Shown here one piece after another: positions 43,925 to 52,981 of a DNA stretch of 64,000 bases (position 1 is the stretch's first letter; every line of letters starts with the position of its first letter). The notes beneath the pieces are model-generated. The model saw only the letters and a program-made list of their open reading frames with translations. It was not told the origin of the DNA and searched no databases. Where the stretch lies: positions 124,001 to 188,000 of the forward strand of contig CALCCE010000138.1 in the NCBI GenBank assembly GCA_937899835.1, written 5' to 3'. The stretch is from an uncultured Flavobacteriales bacterium. Lineage in GTDB: Bacteria; Bacteroidota; Bacteroidia; Flavobacteriales_G; Salibacteraceae. Both the position numbers and the translations under genes were made by a program.

Positions 43925-45436
43925 TTACTGGTTGAGAACGATACGAAAAGTGGTGCCTTTGTTGACTTCGGAACGCTTCACGAAAATTTTTCCGCTGTGG
44001 TAAATATCGATGATCCGTTTGGTCAGTGACAGGCCAAGGCCCCAACCTCGTTTTTTGGTGGTGTAACCCGGCTCAAAAACCGTTTTCAGCTTGCCGGGAG
44101 GAATGCCTTTACCGGTATCTGAAATGTCGATGATCACTTGCCCCGATTTGGTGCTCACATCCGCTGTGATCGACCCTGAACCGCCCATGGCATCAATCGC
44201 ATTTTTACACAAATTTTCAATCACCCACTCAAACAGCTGCACATTCAACTTGGCCATTATGTTTTTTTCGTGCGGCACATTTACGGTAAACTTCACTTTG
44301 CTCGAAGAACGCGTTTTCATGTATCCCATCGCATTACCTAAGATTTCCGCCACATTTTGAGGCTCCAAAACCGGAGTAGAACCAATTTTAGAAAAGCGGT
44401 CGGTAATGGTTAACAAACGAGACAGGTCTTTGTCAATTTCTTTGCTGACGGAAGGGTCAATTTTGTCCTTCAAGAGTTCCATCCAAGCCAACAAAGAACT
44501 GAGGGGTGTGCCCAATTGGTGGGCCGTTTCTTTCGACATGCCTACCCACACCTGGTTCTGCTCCACCCGTCGGGCGGTGCTAAACATCAAATAGGCTACA
44601 AACATAAAAAGGCCAATGATGGCAAATTGAAAAATGGGATAGAGCTTCAATTGCGTCAGCAGAAAAGAATCGCTGTAGTAGATGACTGAAGTAGAATTGT
44701 CTCCATAATCCACCTTCAAGGGTTCGTTTTCGTCTGCCATGGAGGCCAACATATCTTCCAATAGGTCTGCGTCTTTGATGATGGAGGAATCCACATTTCC
44801 AAAGCCAATCACCTTCGTGCTATCGGAGTTGATCAAGATAACCGGTACCGAAGCCGAGTTGATCACTACTTCAGAGATAAAAGATTCTTGAAGGTCATCA
44901 AATACGTTTTTTAAATCTGAAAAAATGCGGGAGTCTTTGTAGTACAAATATTCTTTAAAGTCGCCCGGATAACTTATTGGTATTGGTGTGTGGGCTAAGG
45001 CCATGAATTGTAACTGCTCATGAATATAGCGAGCAGAATCAGTCACGTTTTCCCAATCTAAGTTACGTTCCTCTTTGAAATTGCCTTCATCGTCTACTAA
45101 GATCACCGGAACGGTAGTATTGTTGCGCAGAACTGACGAAATGAAAGTGAGGTCGGTGAAGGTATTATCGTTGTCAACTGCAATTTCTGTAGCTTCTACC
45201 CAAAGCTTCACCTTTTTTGTTTCCTCCTCTCCCAGTTGTTCGAACAACTCGCCAGTTACCTTCACCAGATTGGCCTTTTTTTGGATGGCCTCAGCCCATA
45301 GCTCTACTTTTTGGCGTTCTTCTTCAGCAATTTTCTGAACCAATCCATTGGTATACCACAGCGAAACGCCCACAATGATCAAGGCCACAATGACCAGAAT
45401 TCGCTTCCACAGCTGTTTTTTAGAGTAGATATTCAC
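43925..45436 (-). CDS. membrane sensor histidine kinase
   Basis: 503 residues. TM1 about 12-29, a large sensor domain to residue 275 and TM2 about 277-295 frame a periplasmic region, with no HAMP visible. The H-box is KETAHQLGTPLSSLLAWMEL, with N-box ENLCKNAIDAMG, G1 DTGKGIPPG and G2 KRGWGLGLSLTKRII. A 15-residue segment of the sensor region is repeated (EEERQKVELWAEAIQ at 38-52 and EEETKKVKLWVEATE at 70-84). No response regulator gene is next to it, so it is an orphan kinase by context. Its stop lies 2 bp before hemW. Confidence 0.88.
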   Translation of the reverse strand: MNIYSKKQLWKRILVIVALIIVGVSLWYTNGLVQKIAEEERQKVELWAEAIQKKANLVKVTGELFEQLGEEETKKVKLWVEATEIAVDNDNTFTDLTFISSVLRNNTTVPVILVDDEGNFKEERNLDWENVTDSARYIHEQLQFMALAHTPIPISYPGDFKEYLYYKDSRIFSDLKNVFDDLQESFISEVVINSASVPVILINSDSTKVIGFGNVDSSIIKDADLLEDMLASMADENEPLKVDYGDNSTSVIYYSDSFLLTQLKLYPIFQFAIIGLFMFVAYLMFSTARRVEQNQVWVGMSKETAHQLGTPLSSLLAWMELLKDKIDPSVSKEIDKDLSRLLTITDRFSKIGSTPVLEPQNVAEILGNAMGYMKTRSSSKVKFTVNVPHEKNIMAKLNVQLFEWVIENLCKNAIDAMGGSGSITADVSTKSGQVIIDISDTGKGIPPGKLKTVFEPGYTTKKRGWGLGLSLTKRIIDIYHSGKIFVKRSEVNKGTTFRIVLNQ

Positions 45437-45504
45437 CTTTTAATCCCCCTTGATTATTGGCAAGTTAAATGAAATTTTCCTTGAATTATTGTGCCGGCCG
45501 GGCA

Positions 45505-48210
45505 CTAGTAATCGTCGTCCTCGTCGGAAATCTCTTTGGTGCCAAAGTCACTTTGCTTTTCCTTGCTTTCCATGAGGTGGAGCAATTTGTTGAGGGTAGC
45601 ATTGGAGGAGAGGGTGTCTTTGGTGGTTGGAGCCGGAGCCGCGGCCTTGGTTAAGGTGGTGTCCTCTTCCCATTCAATCACAAAATCCATTTCCTTTTCG
45701 GGTTCCACGGGTTCGGGATGAAGGGTCCCATTCTTCAATTTTTCAATTTCCTTTTTCACGGCCGTTTTCACCGCTTCTGCCTTTTGCTCTACGCCGGCCA
45801 GTAAATGAGTCCGGATTTTTACCTTCTCCATTTCAAATTCTGGGTTTTCTACCGTACCAAACATGTGGATCCACATGCGACTTCGGCCTTTTTCGTCCAC
45901 TTCCACAAAGTCGTTTTTCTCTGGATTACTTAGCGAAAGTACCTCTGCGAGGTTAAAACTCAACACATAATCAATGGCATTGTCAAAAGTGTGTGTGCCC
46001 GATACTTCCATGTTCATCACCGAGGATCGAATCTCCATTTTGGGAAATGAAACCGTGCGGTTGCGGATGCCAATGTGGTTAGAAAGGGTGGAGAAACGGA
46101 TGTGTTTCAGTTCTTGCTCCATTTCGTCGAGCCGTAAAAACTTGCTCATCAGTTTTTTGGTGCGCAAGTAGTCCGTCACCCCCATCAAGGGTTCAAAATC
46201 GATGAGTTCGCCATCATTTACTTTAAGGTCTACGCCAGCTACTAAAGGTTCCTCCAACAATTGCAATCCGGGGGTAATCTCCGTGAACAAGTTGCCTTTG
46301 GCATTGGCCCGGCCCTTCAAATGCCGATCGAGCAATACTTCCTGGGTAAAGTTTTCCATTTGGTAAAACATGGCCTGCAGATCGATGTCGCGCACTTTAA
46401 AATCAGTGCTTAGCTGAAAATTGCCATTGGGCAAAGGCCGCAAAATCACCTTGCCGTGAGCCGTACCCTTCATGGTATGGCAAGCCACTGGTTCGGCCGA
46501 AAACCTGCCGTTCAAGAGCTTGACCACCCCGGTTAACCTTTCGGCCCGAAACCGCCTGAACCGCATCTCAGCGACTTTCATGCGCAGGTTCACGTCAATA
46601 TCTTGAGGAAACTCCAAGCGGTAAGTATCTTCTAACCCTTCTTCGGAAGGCCCTGCCGCCAGAATTTCGTCCAGCAACATGCGTTGCACCTGCACTTCGG
46701 CCTCAATGGCCAGTCGCTGGTTGTTTAGAAACAAATAGGCCAACAGGTTGCGAAAAACACCGTGCACCTGAAAATCGCCACCTTCGGTAACGCCTTTCAG
46801 TTGCTTCACCAACAAGTCGTTGTTGCGAAAGGCAAAATCTCCGTTGATGGAATCGTAGCGATGAGGGTCATCTTCGAGGCGCAAACTGGCATTGGCCAAC
46901 CCTACCTTGCCCGAACAGTTGGCGTACACAAAATCACGCGGAGTAATGTTTTTGGGATCACGAATGGTTCCTTCAAACGTCACGTCCATGTCCAGATCAC
47001 CGTTGGCAGACTTGATGGTATCGAGCGATAAAAACTCAGCCAGTTCACCCAGATCGAGCTCTGCTTTGGCGTGGGCTTTCACTTTGGGCTTGAGCAAATT
47101 GGTCATCTGAAAACTGGCGTTGAGGTGGCCTCGGCCAAGCCTTGCGTCCAGTTCTTCTACCACAATGGTAGAACTGGAAGCGGTTTTGCGAGATCCATTG
47201 CTGAAGGAGCCCCTCAACGTTACTTTTTCCAGGCGGTAATCGGTGCTTTTTTCAATGATGGTGCCGTTTTCAATGCCGAAGCGCGCCTCCACGGAAGGCA
47301 CTTCCGTTTTGCTAAAAGCGCCCTTTACGTCGGCTTCAAAACTGAAAAACCCTTCGCTTTCATAGCCGTTCAGGTAAGCTTGAATGTCTTTGGTGAGCAG
47401 GGCTTTGGTCGACACAATATCGAGGTCTTTGCCTTCGATGTGCAAATCCATCCCCTTGCTGTGCAATGCCCCGGCAATCTCGAAGTTCAAAATCCGATCT
47501 ACGGTGAGCTTTCCGCCTTCAAACGTGTAAGAATCATTGGTGCGGTCCACATCAATTTTAGAAGACACCTTGATGTTCCGCTGGCTGATGTAATTGTTTT
47601 TGCGCACTTGCAAGCGGTGCACAAAAAGTTCGCCATCTACCGCGAGTTGGTACTGTTTCTCTGAAAATGCGCCCTGAAAGGCCACATCTTGCCCATCGAT
47701 GGCAAAATGTTCCCCCTTGTAATCGTTGTCGTACCGAAACCGGAGGTCTTCAAACTGCACGTCCTGAAGCTCAAAAAAGAACTCCGTTGTATCCTGCGAA
47801 GTAGACTTCCAAATGTGGAAATTGTCGTAGCCCTCTTTGTCGATGAAAATGTGGGCAAATCCATGGTAAGCCTGAATACGGGTGATGCGGTAGTTGCGAT
47901 TGATCAGGTCCCAAATGTTGAATTGCAGGTATACTTCCTCAAAGGCAAAAAGCGTGTCGGGCCCTTCGGGGCGAACGTAATTTTCGAGCGCCACCACATT
48001 GGTAAAATCCACGGAGGCATTGGGAAAACGCTTGAATACCGAAAAATCTACTTCATCTACGTTGACGGGCGTTGTGAGCTGTTTGCTAAGTTGGCCAACG
48101 ATGTACTGCTTCACCTCATCGCCAAATACCACACTGATCAACACACCGGTTCCCACCAGCAGACCCAAGAGCAGCAAGCTCCAGATCACCAATCGTTTGA
48201 TCCATTTCAT
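45505..48210 (-). CDS. AsmA-like family protein
   Basis: 901 residues. One N-terminal membrane anchor (LVIWSLLLLGLLVGTGVLISV) and a very long beta-rich chain with repeated strand-turn segments (PRDFVYANCSGKVGLANASL) typical of AsmA/TamB-like lipid-transfer proteins that bridge the two membranes. The C-terminal AsmA-like region has LAEVLSLSNPEKNDFVEVDE and is followed by a Glu-rich, Pro-rich tail. It lies 68 bp upstream of the sensor kinase gene on the same strand. Likely role: phospholipid movement to the outer membrane, by analogy. Confidence 0.85.
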   Translation of the reverse strand: MKWIKRLVIWSLLLLGLLVGTGVLISVVFGDEVKQYIVGQLSKQLTTPVNVDEVDFSVFKRFPNASVDFTNVVALENYVRPEGPDTLFAFEEVYLQFNIWDLINRNYRITRIQAYHGFAHIFIDKEGYDNFHIWKSTSQDTTEFFFELQDVQFEDLRFRYDNDYKGEHFAIDGQDVAFQGAFSEKQYQLAVDGELFVHRLQVRKNNYISQRNIKVSSKIDVDRTNDSYTFEGGKLTVDRILNFEIAGALHSKGMDLHIEGKDLDIVSTKALLTKDIQAYLNGYESEGFFSFEADVKGAFSKTEVPSVEARFGIENGTIIEKSTDYRLEKVTLRGSFSNGSRKTASSSTIVVEELDARLGRGHLNASFQMTNLLKPKVKAHAKAELDLGELAEFLSLDTIKSANGDLDMDVTFEGTIRDPKNITPRDFVYANCSGKVGLANASLRLEDDPHRYDSINGDFAFRNNDLLVKQLKGVTEGGDFQVHGVFRNLLAYLFLNNQRLAIEAEVQVQRMLLDEILAAGPSEEGLEDTYRLEFPQDIDVNLRMKVAEMRFRRFRAERLTGVVKLLNGRFSAEPVACHTMKGTAHGKVILRPLPNGNFQLSTDFKVRDIDLQAMFYQMENFTQEVLLDRHLKGRANAKGNLFTEITPGLQLLEEPLVAGVDLKVNDGELIDFEPLMGVTDYLRTKKLMSKFLRLDEMEQELKHIRFSTLSNHIGIRNRTVSFPKMEIRSSVMNMEVSGTHTFDNAIDYVLSFNLAEVLSLSNPEKNDFVEVDEKGRSRMWIHMFGTVENPEFEMEKVKIRTHLLAGVEQKAEAVKTAVKKEIEKLKNGTLHPEPVEPEKEMDFVIEWEEDTTLTKAAAPAPTTKDTLSSNATLNKLLHLMESKEKQSDFGTKEISDEDDDY

Positions 48211-48310
48211 GCTTGGAAACTTGAATTGTTATTTGCTTCCGTGTGGTGATGGGGTCCCGGTTCTACCGGTTAAGGAACCCGTTGAAAGGCAACAACATGC
48301 GATGTTACGC

Positions 48311-48341
48311 AAAAAGGCAAGGGATAGTGTACCCCCTTGCA
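48311..48341 (-). terminator. terminator of the pseudouridine synthase gene
   Basis: On the minus strand GCAAGGG, a short loop and CCCTTGC pair, followed by T5. It lies about 40 bp after the stop at 48381 and separates this gene from the AsmA gene. Confidence 0.75.
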
Positions 48342-48380
48342 ACTACTTATCAACGGAACTCCGGTGAATTTCGTACCGGA

Positions 48381-49187
48381 TCAGGAGATCATCTTTAACA
48401 TTCCGACCTCTTTTTCGGAAAGGAAACGCCATTTACCACGTGGAACGCCCTTTTTCGTGAGTCCGGCAAAGCCTACCCGATCCAAACGGACTACTTTGTA
48501 GCCCAAGTGCTCCATCATTCGGCGAACGATTCGGTTGCGGCCCGAGTGTAGAATCAACCCAATGGATTTGGGGTCGTGTACCTTTCCGGCAGAATAAGAA
48601 GCCGCATCGGCTTTAATAGGCCCATCCTCTAACTCAAAGCCCGAACGCAATTTGGCCAAATCTTCTTCGGCAAAGGGCTTATTCAGGTGCACCTGGTAGT
48701 TTTTCCGCACGTTGTGCTTCGGATGAGTGAGCACCTTGGTCATAGCACCATCGTTGGTGAGCAGCAACAATCCAGTGGTCATTCGGTCGAGACGACCGAC
48801 TGGGAAAAGCCGCTCACGACCGGCATCGCGCACCAGGTCGAGTACCGTTCTGCGCCCTTGTGGATCATCGGAAGTGGTGATGTAATCTTTAGGCTTGTTC
48901 AACAGCACGTACACCAATTTCTCCGCTCGCAGCAATTCGCCTTTGTAGCGCACCTCGTCTTTCAGCTGCACTTTGGTGCCCAGGGTAGTTACTTTTTCAC
49001 CATTTACAGTAATGAGCCCTTCCAAAATGAGGTTATCAGCCTCCCGACGGGAACATACCCCCGCGTTGGCAATGTATTTGTTGAGGCGCACCGGCTCGGT
49101 AGCTGCCTGGCTTTTGCGAAAGGTAGGTTTTACGGGTCCTCGCTGAGGACGACCACCACCTTGAAATTTGCGAAAAGGCTTTTTCAT
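48381..49187 (-). CDS. rRNA pseudouridine synthase (RsuA/RluB family)
   Basis: 268 residues from the ATG at 49187. A basic N-terminus (PFRKFQGGGRPQRGPVKP) precedes an S4 RNA-binding domain (VRLNKYIANAGVCSRREADN) and the catalytic domain with GRLDRMTTGLLLLTNDG, whose Asp is the nucleophile for uridine isomerization, and SGRNRIVRRMMEHLGYKVVRL. It modifies 23S or 16S rRNA; which position cannot be told. It follows yraN by 35 bp on the same strand and ends in a terminator. Confidence 0.9.
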   Translation of the reverse strand: MKKPFRKFQGGGRPQRGPVKPTFRKSQAATEPVRLNKYIANAGVCSRREADNLILEGLITVNGEKVTTLGTKVQLKDEVRYKGELLRAEKLVYVLLNKPKDYITTSDDPQGRRTVLDLVRDAGRERLFPVGRLDRMTTGLLLLTNDGAMTKVLTHPKHNVRKNYQVHLNKPFAEEDLAKLRSGFELEDGPIKADAASYSAGKVHDPKSIGLILHSGRNRIVRRMMEHLGYKVVRLDRVGFAGLTKKGVPRGKWRFLSEKEVGMLKMIS

Positions 49188-49222
49188 GAGCGGGGCAAAG
49201 GTAACAAAGCCTTCAAGATTGG

Positions 49223-49585
49223 TTACCACTCTGGCCGAAAGGCTCCTTCGAGGTGTTGCAATTCACTGGTGTGGGCATTCAACACCACGAAAATGATGTC
49301 AAAACGCACTTCTAAATCGAGCCCGTGCTCCAGGAGGTAGCCATGGGTGGCTTTCACCACTTGTCGCTGTTTGGACCGCGAAACGGCACTTTCTATTCCT
49401 CCGAAATAACTCGAGTTTCGGGTTTTTACCTCAACTACTACCAACAGGTCGCCTTTTTGGGCCACAATGTCGAGTTCGGCCCGTTGCCAGCGCCAGTTGC
49501 GGTGCAGGATGCGGTAGCCTTTTTTAAACAAGTGTTGCTCGGCCAGCGCTTCGCCTTGTTGGCCCAACTCATTGTGATCTGCCAT
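49223..49585 (-). CDS. yraN: YraN family protein (endonuclease-fold)
   Basis: 120 residues. GQQGEALAEQHLFKKGYRIL at the start and the PD-(D/E)xK-type core AELDIVAQKGDLLVVVEVKT with Asp, Glu and Lys in the usual spacing place it in the YraN/UPF0102 family. The fold is that of a restriction-endonuclease-type nuclease; no substrate is established. It is read toward the pseudouridine synthase gene. The metG promoter region lies upstream on the other strand. Confidence 0.9.
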   Translation of the reverse strand: MADHNELGQQGEALAEQHLFKKGYRILHRNWRWQRAELDIVAQKGDLLVVVEVKTRNSSYFGGIESAVSRSKQRQVVKATHGYLLEHGLDLEVRFDIIFVVLNAHTSELQHLEGAFRPEW

Positions 49586-49657
49586 TGCAAATTTTTACTT
49601 TGAAGAAAGTTTTCGATCCCCAATCCTAAAAATAACAAACAAAGTGGCGTAGTCCCA

Positions 49658-49665
49658 TATCTTTG
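49658..49665 (+). promoter_or_regulatory. -7 element of metG
   Basis: TATCTTTG is an exact TAnnTTTG match 28 bp before the metG ATG; the leader would be about 20 nt. No TTTG was seen at the expected -33 site, so the element is weaker than the one before the repeat lipoprotein. Confidence 0.45.
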
Positions 49666-49693
49666 TCCTCCAATACAAACCCCTTGTTCGGCC

Positions 49694-51763
49694 ATGAAAC
49701 AGCCCAAGCGCTACCTTATTACCTCTGCCCTGCCCTATGTAAACGGCCCGCTACACATTGGCCACGTGGCCGGTGCTTACCTGCCTGCGGACATTTATGT
49801 GCGCTATTTGCGCAGCCAGGGCAAAGACGTGGTGTATGTATGTGGTTCTGACGAGCACGGAGCAGCCATTACCTTGCGTGCAAAGAAAGAAGGGGTCACT
49901 CCGAGAGAAATCGTAGATAAATACCACGCCATTGTTAAAAAAGCTTTTGCCGATTTCGGCATGAGTTTCGACATCTACCACCGCACTTCTTCGGAATTAC
50001 ACCACGAAACGGCTCAGGAATTTTTCAAGGTCCTGGAAGCCAAAGGAGCGTTTACCAAGGAGCAGTCGGAGCAGTTTTTCGATGAAGATTACCAACAATT
50101 TCTGGCCGATCGCTACGTGAAAGGCGCTTGCCCGAAATGCGACTACAAAGAGTCGTATGGGGATCAGTGCGAAAACTGTGGCAGTACCTTGAGCCCCATG
50201 CAACTGATTGATCCCAGGTCAACCCTCAGTGGGAAAAAACCGGTGCTCAAATCAACCACCCATTGGTATTTACCCATGCAGAACCATGCCGATTGGCTGC
50301 GTACCTGGATCAAAGAGGGGGAGTTGGACGGAAAAGAGCACCACCTGCCCAAAGACTGGAAAAATCAGGTACTGGGCCAATGCCTTTCCTGGATTGATGT
50401 GGGAGAAGGACTCCAACCCCGGGCCATGACCCGCGACCTGGATTGGGGAGTGAAAGTGCCGGTAAAGGATGCTGATGGAAAAGTACTTTACGTGTGGCTC
50501 GATGCTCCCATCGGTTACATTTCGGCTACCAAGCAGTGGGCCAAAGACCATCAAAAAAATTGGCAGGATTACTGGCAAAGTGAGGACTGCGAATTGGTGC
50601 ATTTCATTGGAAAAGACAACATCGTTTTTCACTGCCTCATTTTTCCCATTATACTCAAAGCACACGGCCAATACATTCTGCCGACCAATGTGCCTGCCAA
50701 TGAGTTTTTGAACCTGGAAGGGCAAAAAATCAGCACTTCGCGCCAACACGCGGTTTGGTTGCACGAGTACCTCGAAGATTTTCCCGGACGTCAAGATGAA
50801 CTGCGCTATGTTTTGTGCTCTATCCTGCCCGAAAGCCGCGATAGTGAATTTACCTGGAAGGACTACCAGGCAAGGGTCAACAACGAGTTGGTAGCCATTC
50901 TTGGCAACTTTGTGAACCGCTCTCTGGTACTGACCGACAAATACTACGGTGGTGTGGTTCCTGCATTGGGCACCGATCTGGAAAGTGCAGTGGTCACCGA
51001 CCTGCGTGCCCAAATCAAAGCCAGCATCGAAAAGCTTTCGAGCAACTTGCAACGCTACCGGTTTCGCGAAGCATTGGCGGAGGCCATGAACCTGGCCCGT
51101 ATTGGCAACAAATTCCTGGGTGATACCGAACCTTGGAAGGCTGTAAAAACCAATCCTGGATTGGCCAGTGATGTGCTACACCTCGGTGTGCAAATTACCG
51201 CTGAACTGGGCATTGCCCTACAACCCTTTTTGCCCAATGCCTGCGAACGCCTTCACCGGATGCTGAATCTGGAAGACGCCGGATGGGAAGCCCTCGGGCA
51301 CCTCAACCGGATTGCCGCAGGCCACCAGCTGGCCAAGCCCGAGTTGCTCTTTCAAAAAGTGGATGATGAAATAATTGAGGCTCAAATCGCCAAATTGGCC
51401 AAGCAAACAAAACCCTCCAACTTAGCACCTGTGAAAGACGAGATTTCCTTCGACGATTTTACAAAACTCGACATTCGTACGGCCACCATTTTGGAAGCTA
51501 CCAAAGTGCCCAAAGCCGATAAACTGTTGCAGCTTACTGTAGATACTGGCGTTGATCAACGCACGGTAGTTTCTGGAATTGCGGAGCATTTTTCTCCCGA
51601 AGAAGTAGTCGGAAAACAAGTGAGCATATTGCTCAACCTTGCCCCGCGTAAAATTCGTGGCGTGCTGTCGCAAGGCATGATCCTCATGGCGGAAGATGCA
51701 GAGGGGAAACTCACTTTTGTGACTCCACAAGAGGCCATGGGCAACGGCTGCACCATTCGGTAA
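49694..51763 (+). CDS. metG: methionine--tRNA ligase
   Basis: 689 residues. The class I signature HIGH (21-24), the KISTS form of the KMSKS loop (GQKISTSRQ), a zinc knuckle (CPKCDYKESYGDQCENC), and a C-terminal tRNA-binding OB domain (DDFTKLDIRTATILEA; CPxx-free TRBD) show the long dimeric form of MetRS. It charges initiator and elongator tRNA-Met. The gene is alone in its orientation, with its own -7 element 28 bp upstream. Confidence 0.95.
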   Translation: MKQPKRYLITSALPYVNGPLHIGHVAGAYLPADIYVRYLRSQGKDVVYVCGSDEHGAAITLRAKKEGVTPREIVDKYHAIVKKAFADFGMSFDIYHRTSSELHHETAQEFFKVLEAKGAFTKEQSEQFFDEDYQQFLADRYVKGACPKCDYKESYGDQCENCGSTLSPMQLIDPRSTLSGKKPVLKSTTHWYLPMQNHADWLRTWIKEGELDGKEHHLPKDWKNQVLGQCLSWIDVGEGLQPRAMTRDLDWGVKVPVKDADGKVLYVWLDAPIGYISATKQWAKDHQKNWQDYWQSEDCELVHFIGKDNIVFHCLIFPIILKAHGQYILPTNVPANEFLNLEGQKISTSRQHAVWLHEYLEDFPGRQDELRYVLCSILPESRDSEFTWKDYQARVNNELVAILGNFVNRSLVLTDKYYGGVVPALGTDLESAVVTDLRAQIKASIEKLSSNLQRYRFREALAEAMNLARIGNKFLGDTEPWKAVKTNPGLASDVLHLGVQITAELGIALQPFLPNACERLHRMLNLEDAGWEALGHLNRIAAGHQLAKPELLFQKVDDEIIEAQIAKLAKQTKPSNLAPVKDEISFDDFTKLDIRTATILEATKVPKADKLLQLTVDTGVDQRTVVSGIAEHFSPEEVVGKQVSILLNLAPRKIRGVLSQGMILMAEDAEGKLTFVTPQEAMGNGCTIR

Positions 51764-52146
51764 GCCTGACGCAAAGTCAATACGTTTCGCCATTGGGCTT
51801 CTGCAGCTTCTCCCGCTAAACGAAAAATGGCTTCCCGTGACCCTAACGACAAACTTTCGGGGACATTGGTCAACTTTTTAAGATTGTCCGTATTGGAGTT
51901 TTGGTTCCAGGCTCGCAGGCACACCAATATTTTAGCCAGGGCTTAAAAACTCTCCGGTGTTTCGGGCGGAGAAGCCGCTTGTGAACCGAGCCAACTCCCG
52001 ATTAGGGTTACAATTTGTTGCAATGCCATGGTGGAGGGAATACTCAAGTTGGTCCAAGGTGAACAAATGCAAGCAACCACTTTCAGCCGACCACAGAAGA
52101 TGAAAAATTCGCACTTTTGTAGCCCAAATTGAAAGCCTGCTTTCAA
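51764..52146. other. non-coding gap between metG and tRNA-Arg
   Basis: 383 bp with no convincing gene. A minus-strand frame (51927-51556, running into metG) and a second one in the same frame upstream (52161-51943), separated by one stop, read MALQQIVTLIGSWLGS and SREAIFRLAGEAAEAQWR. They could be a decayed gene, but no family is recognised and the upper frame would begin inside the tRNA. Confidence 0.35.
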
Positions 52147-52218
52147 GGCCCCGTAGTTCAAGGGATAGAATAGAAGTTTCCTAAACTTTTGATCCAGGTT
52201 CGAGTCCTGGCGGGGCTA
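52147..52218 (+). tRNA. tRNA-Arg (anticodon CCT)
   Basis: A 72-nt cloverleaf: acceptor GGCCCCG/CGGGGCT (G1-U72 wobble), D stem GTTC/GAAT, anticodon stem GAAGT/ACTTT with loop TTCCTAA (anticodon CCT, reads AGG), T arm with GGTTCGAGTCC and discriminator A. CCA is not encoded. The same G1-U72 pair occurs in tRNA-Arg(CCG) at 26533-26604. Confidence 0.95.
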
Positions 52219-52242
52219 CACTTTAGAGGGAGCATGAGAGGC

Positions 52243-52351
52243 GAGAACGAGGAAAAAGCTCTATTTTCCTCAAGCGAAGCCGCTCTACATTCTCATTCTC
52301 GCTCTCACCCTACTATTCCTTCTCGTTCTCGCGCTGTATTTCCTCGTTCTC
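52243..52351. repeat. inverted repeat GAGAACGAGGAAA with CT-rich loop
   Basis: GAGAACGAGGAAA at 52243-52255 and its exact complement TTTCCTCGTTCTC at 52339-52351 enclose 83 nt of CT-rich sequence with several copies of CTCGTTCTC- and TCATTCTC-like words. It lies just after tRNA-Arg(CCT) and may form a long hairpin. No transposase is near. Confidence 0.5.
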
Positions 52352-52418
52352 CGCGCTCCTATCAGGTTTTCTCAACTTTTAAGGATCAAAAGCGTTGGTT
52401 TAAGGCAATTCATTGATC

Positions 52419-52898
52419 ATGTCCGACTTCACTTTTGAGCAGGTACTCGACCAGCTGGAAAAACGCAAAGGAGGTTACTATTACTTCCACATTGATCCTC
52501 AAACCGTGGAACAGCTCCCCCGTAAAAAGGCCACGCGGCTACTGTGTACAGTAGAAGATCAAATCACTTATTCGTGCGGGCTCAACCACACGGGAGACGG
52601 TAGTTTCTTCATTATTCTCGCAGGCAAACACGTTAAGAAGTTAAACCTGGAACTGGGACAACCGGTCAAGTTTTACATTCAACCCGATCCCAATCCATTG
52701 GGAGTAGAAATCCCAGAGGTGCTAGAGGTTTTTCTTTCACAGGATACAGCTGCACAAAAGATTTTCGATGCTTTGACCGATGGAAAAAAACGCAGTTTGA
52801 TTTACAGCATCCAGCGCATCAAAAACATTGACAAACAGGTGCAGACCATAGTCGCGTTTATCGAAAAAGAGGCCGCTAAAGCATCCGCCAAATTCTGA
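52419..52898 (+). CDS. DUF1905/YdeI-like protein
   Basis: 159 residues from the ATG at 52419. The N-terminal half (YYYFHIDPQTVEQLPRKKAT; LNHTGDGSFFIILAGKHVKK) matches the DUF1905 beta barrel and the C-terminal helix (FDALTDGKKRSLIYSIQRIK) matches the YdeI/OmpD-associated type domain that often follows it. Cytoplasmic. The roles reported for YdeI relatives (bacteriocin protection) are too loose to name one here. Confidence 0.7.
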   Translation: MSDFTFEQVLDQLEKRKGGYYYFHIDPQTVEQLPRKKATRLLCTVEDQITYSCGLNHTGDGSFFIILAGKHVKKLNLELGQPVKFYIQPDPNPLGVEIPEVLEVFLSQDTAAQKIFDALTDGKKRSLIYSIQRIKNIDKQVQTIVAFIEKEAAKASAKF

Positions 52899-52981
52899 TA
52901 GTTCCCTTAAAAAGATAACTGTGGCGGGTTGAATTGCTATTCCTAAATTGCTGATCTAAACCTCACAATCCAAGCAAAGGC

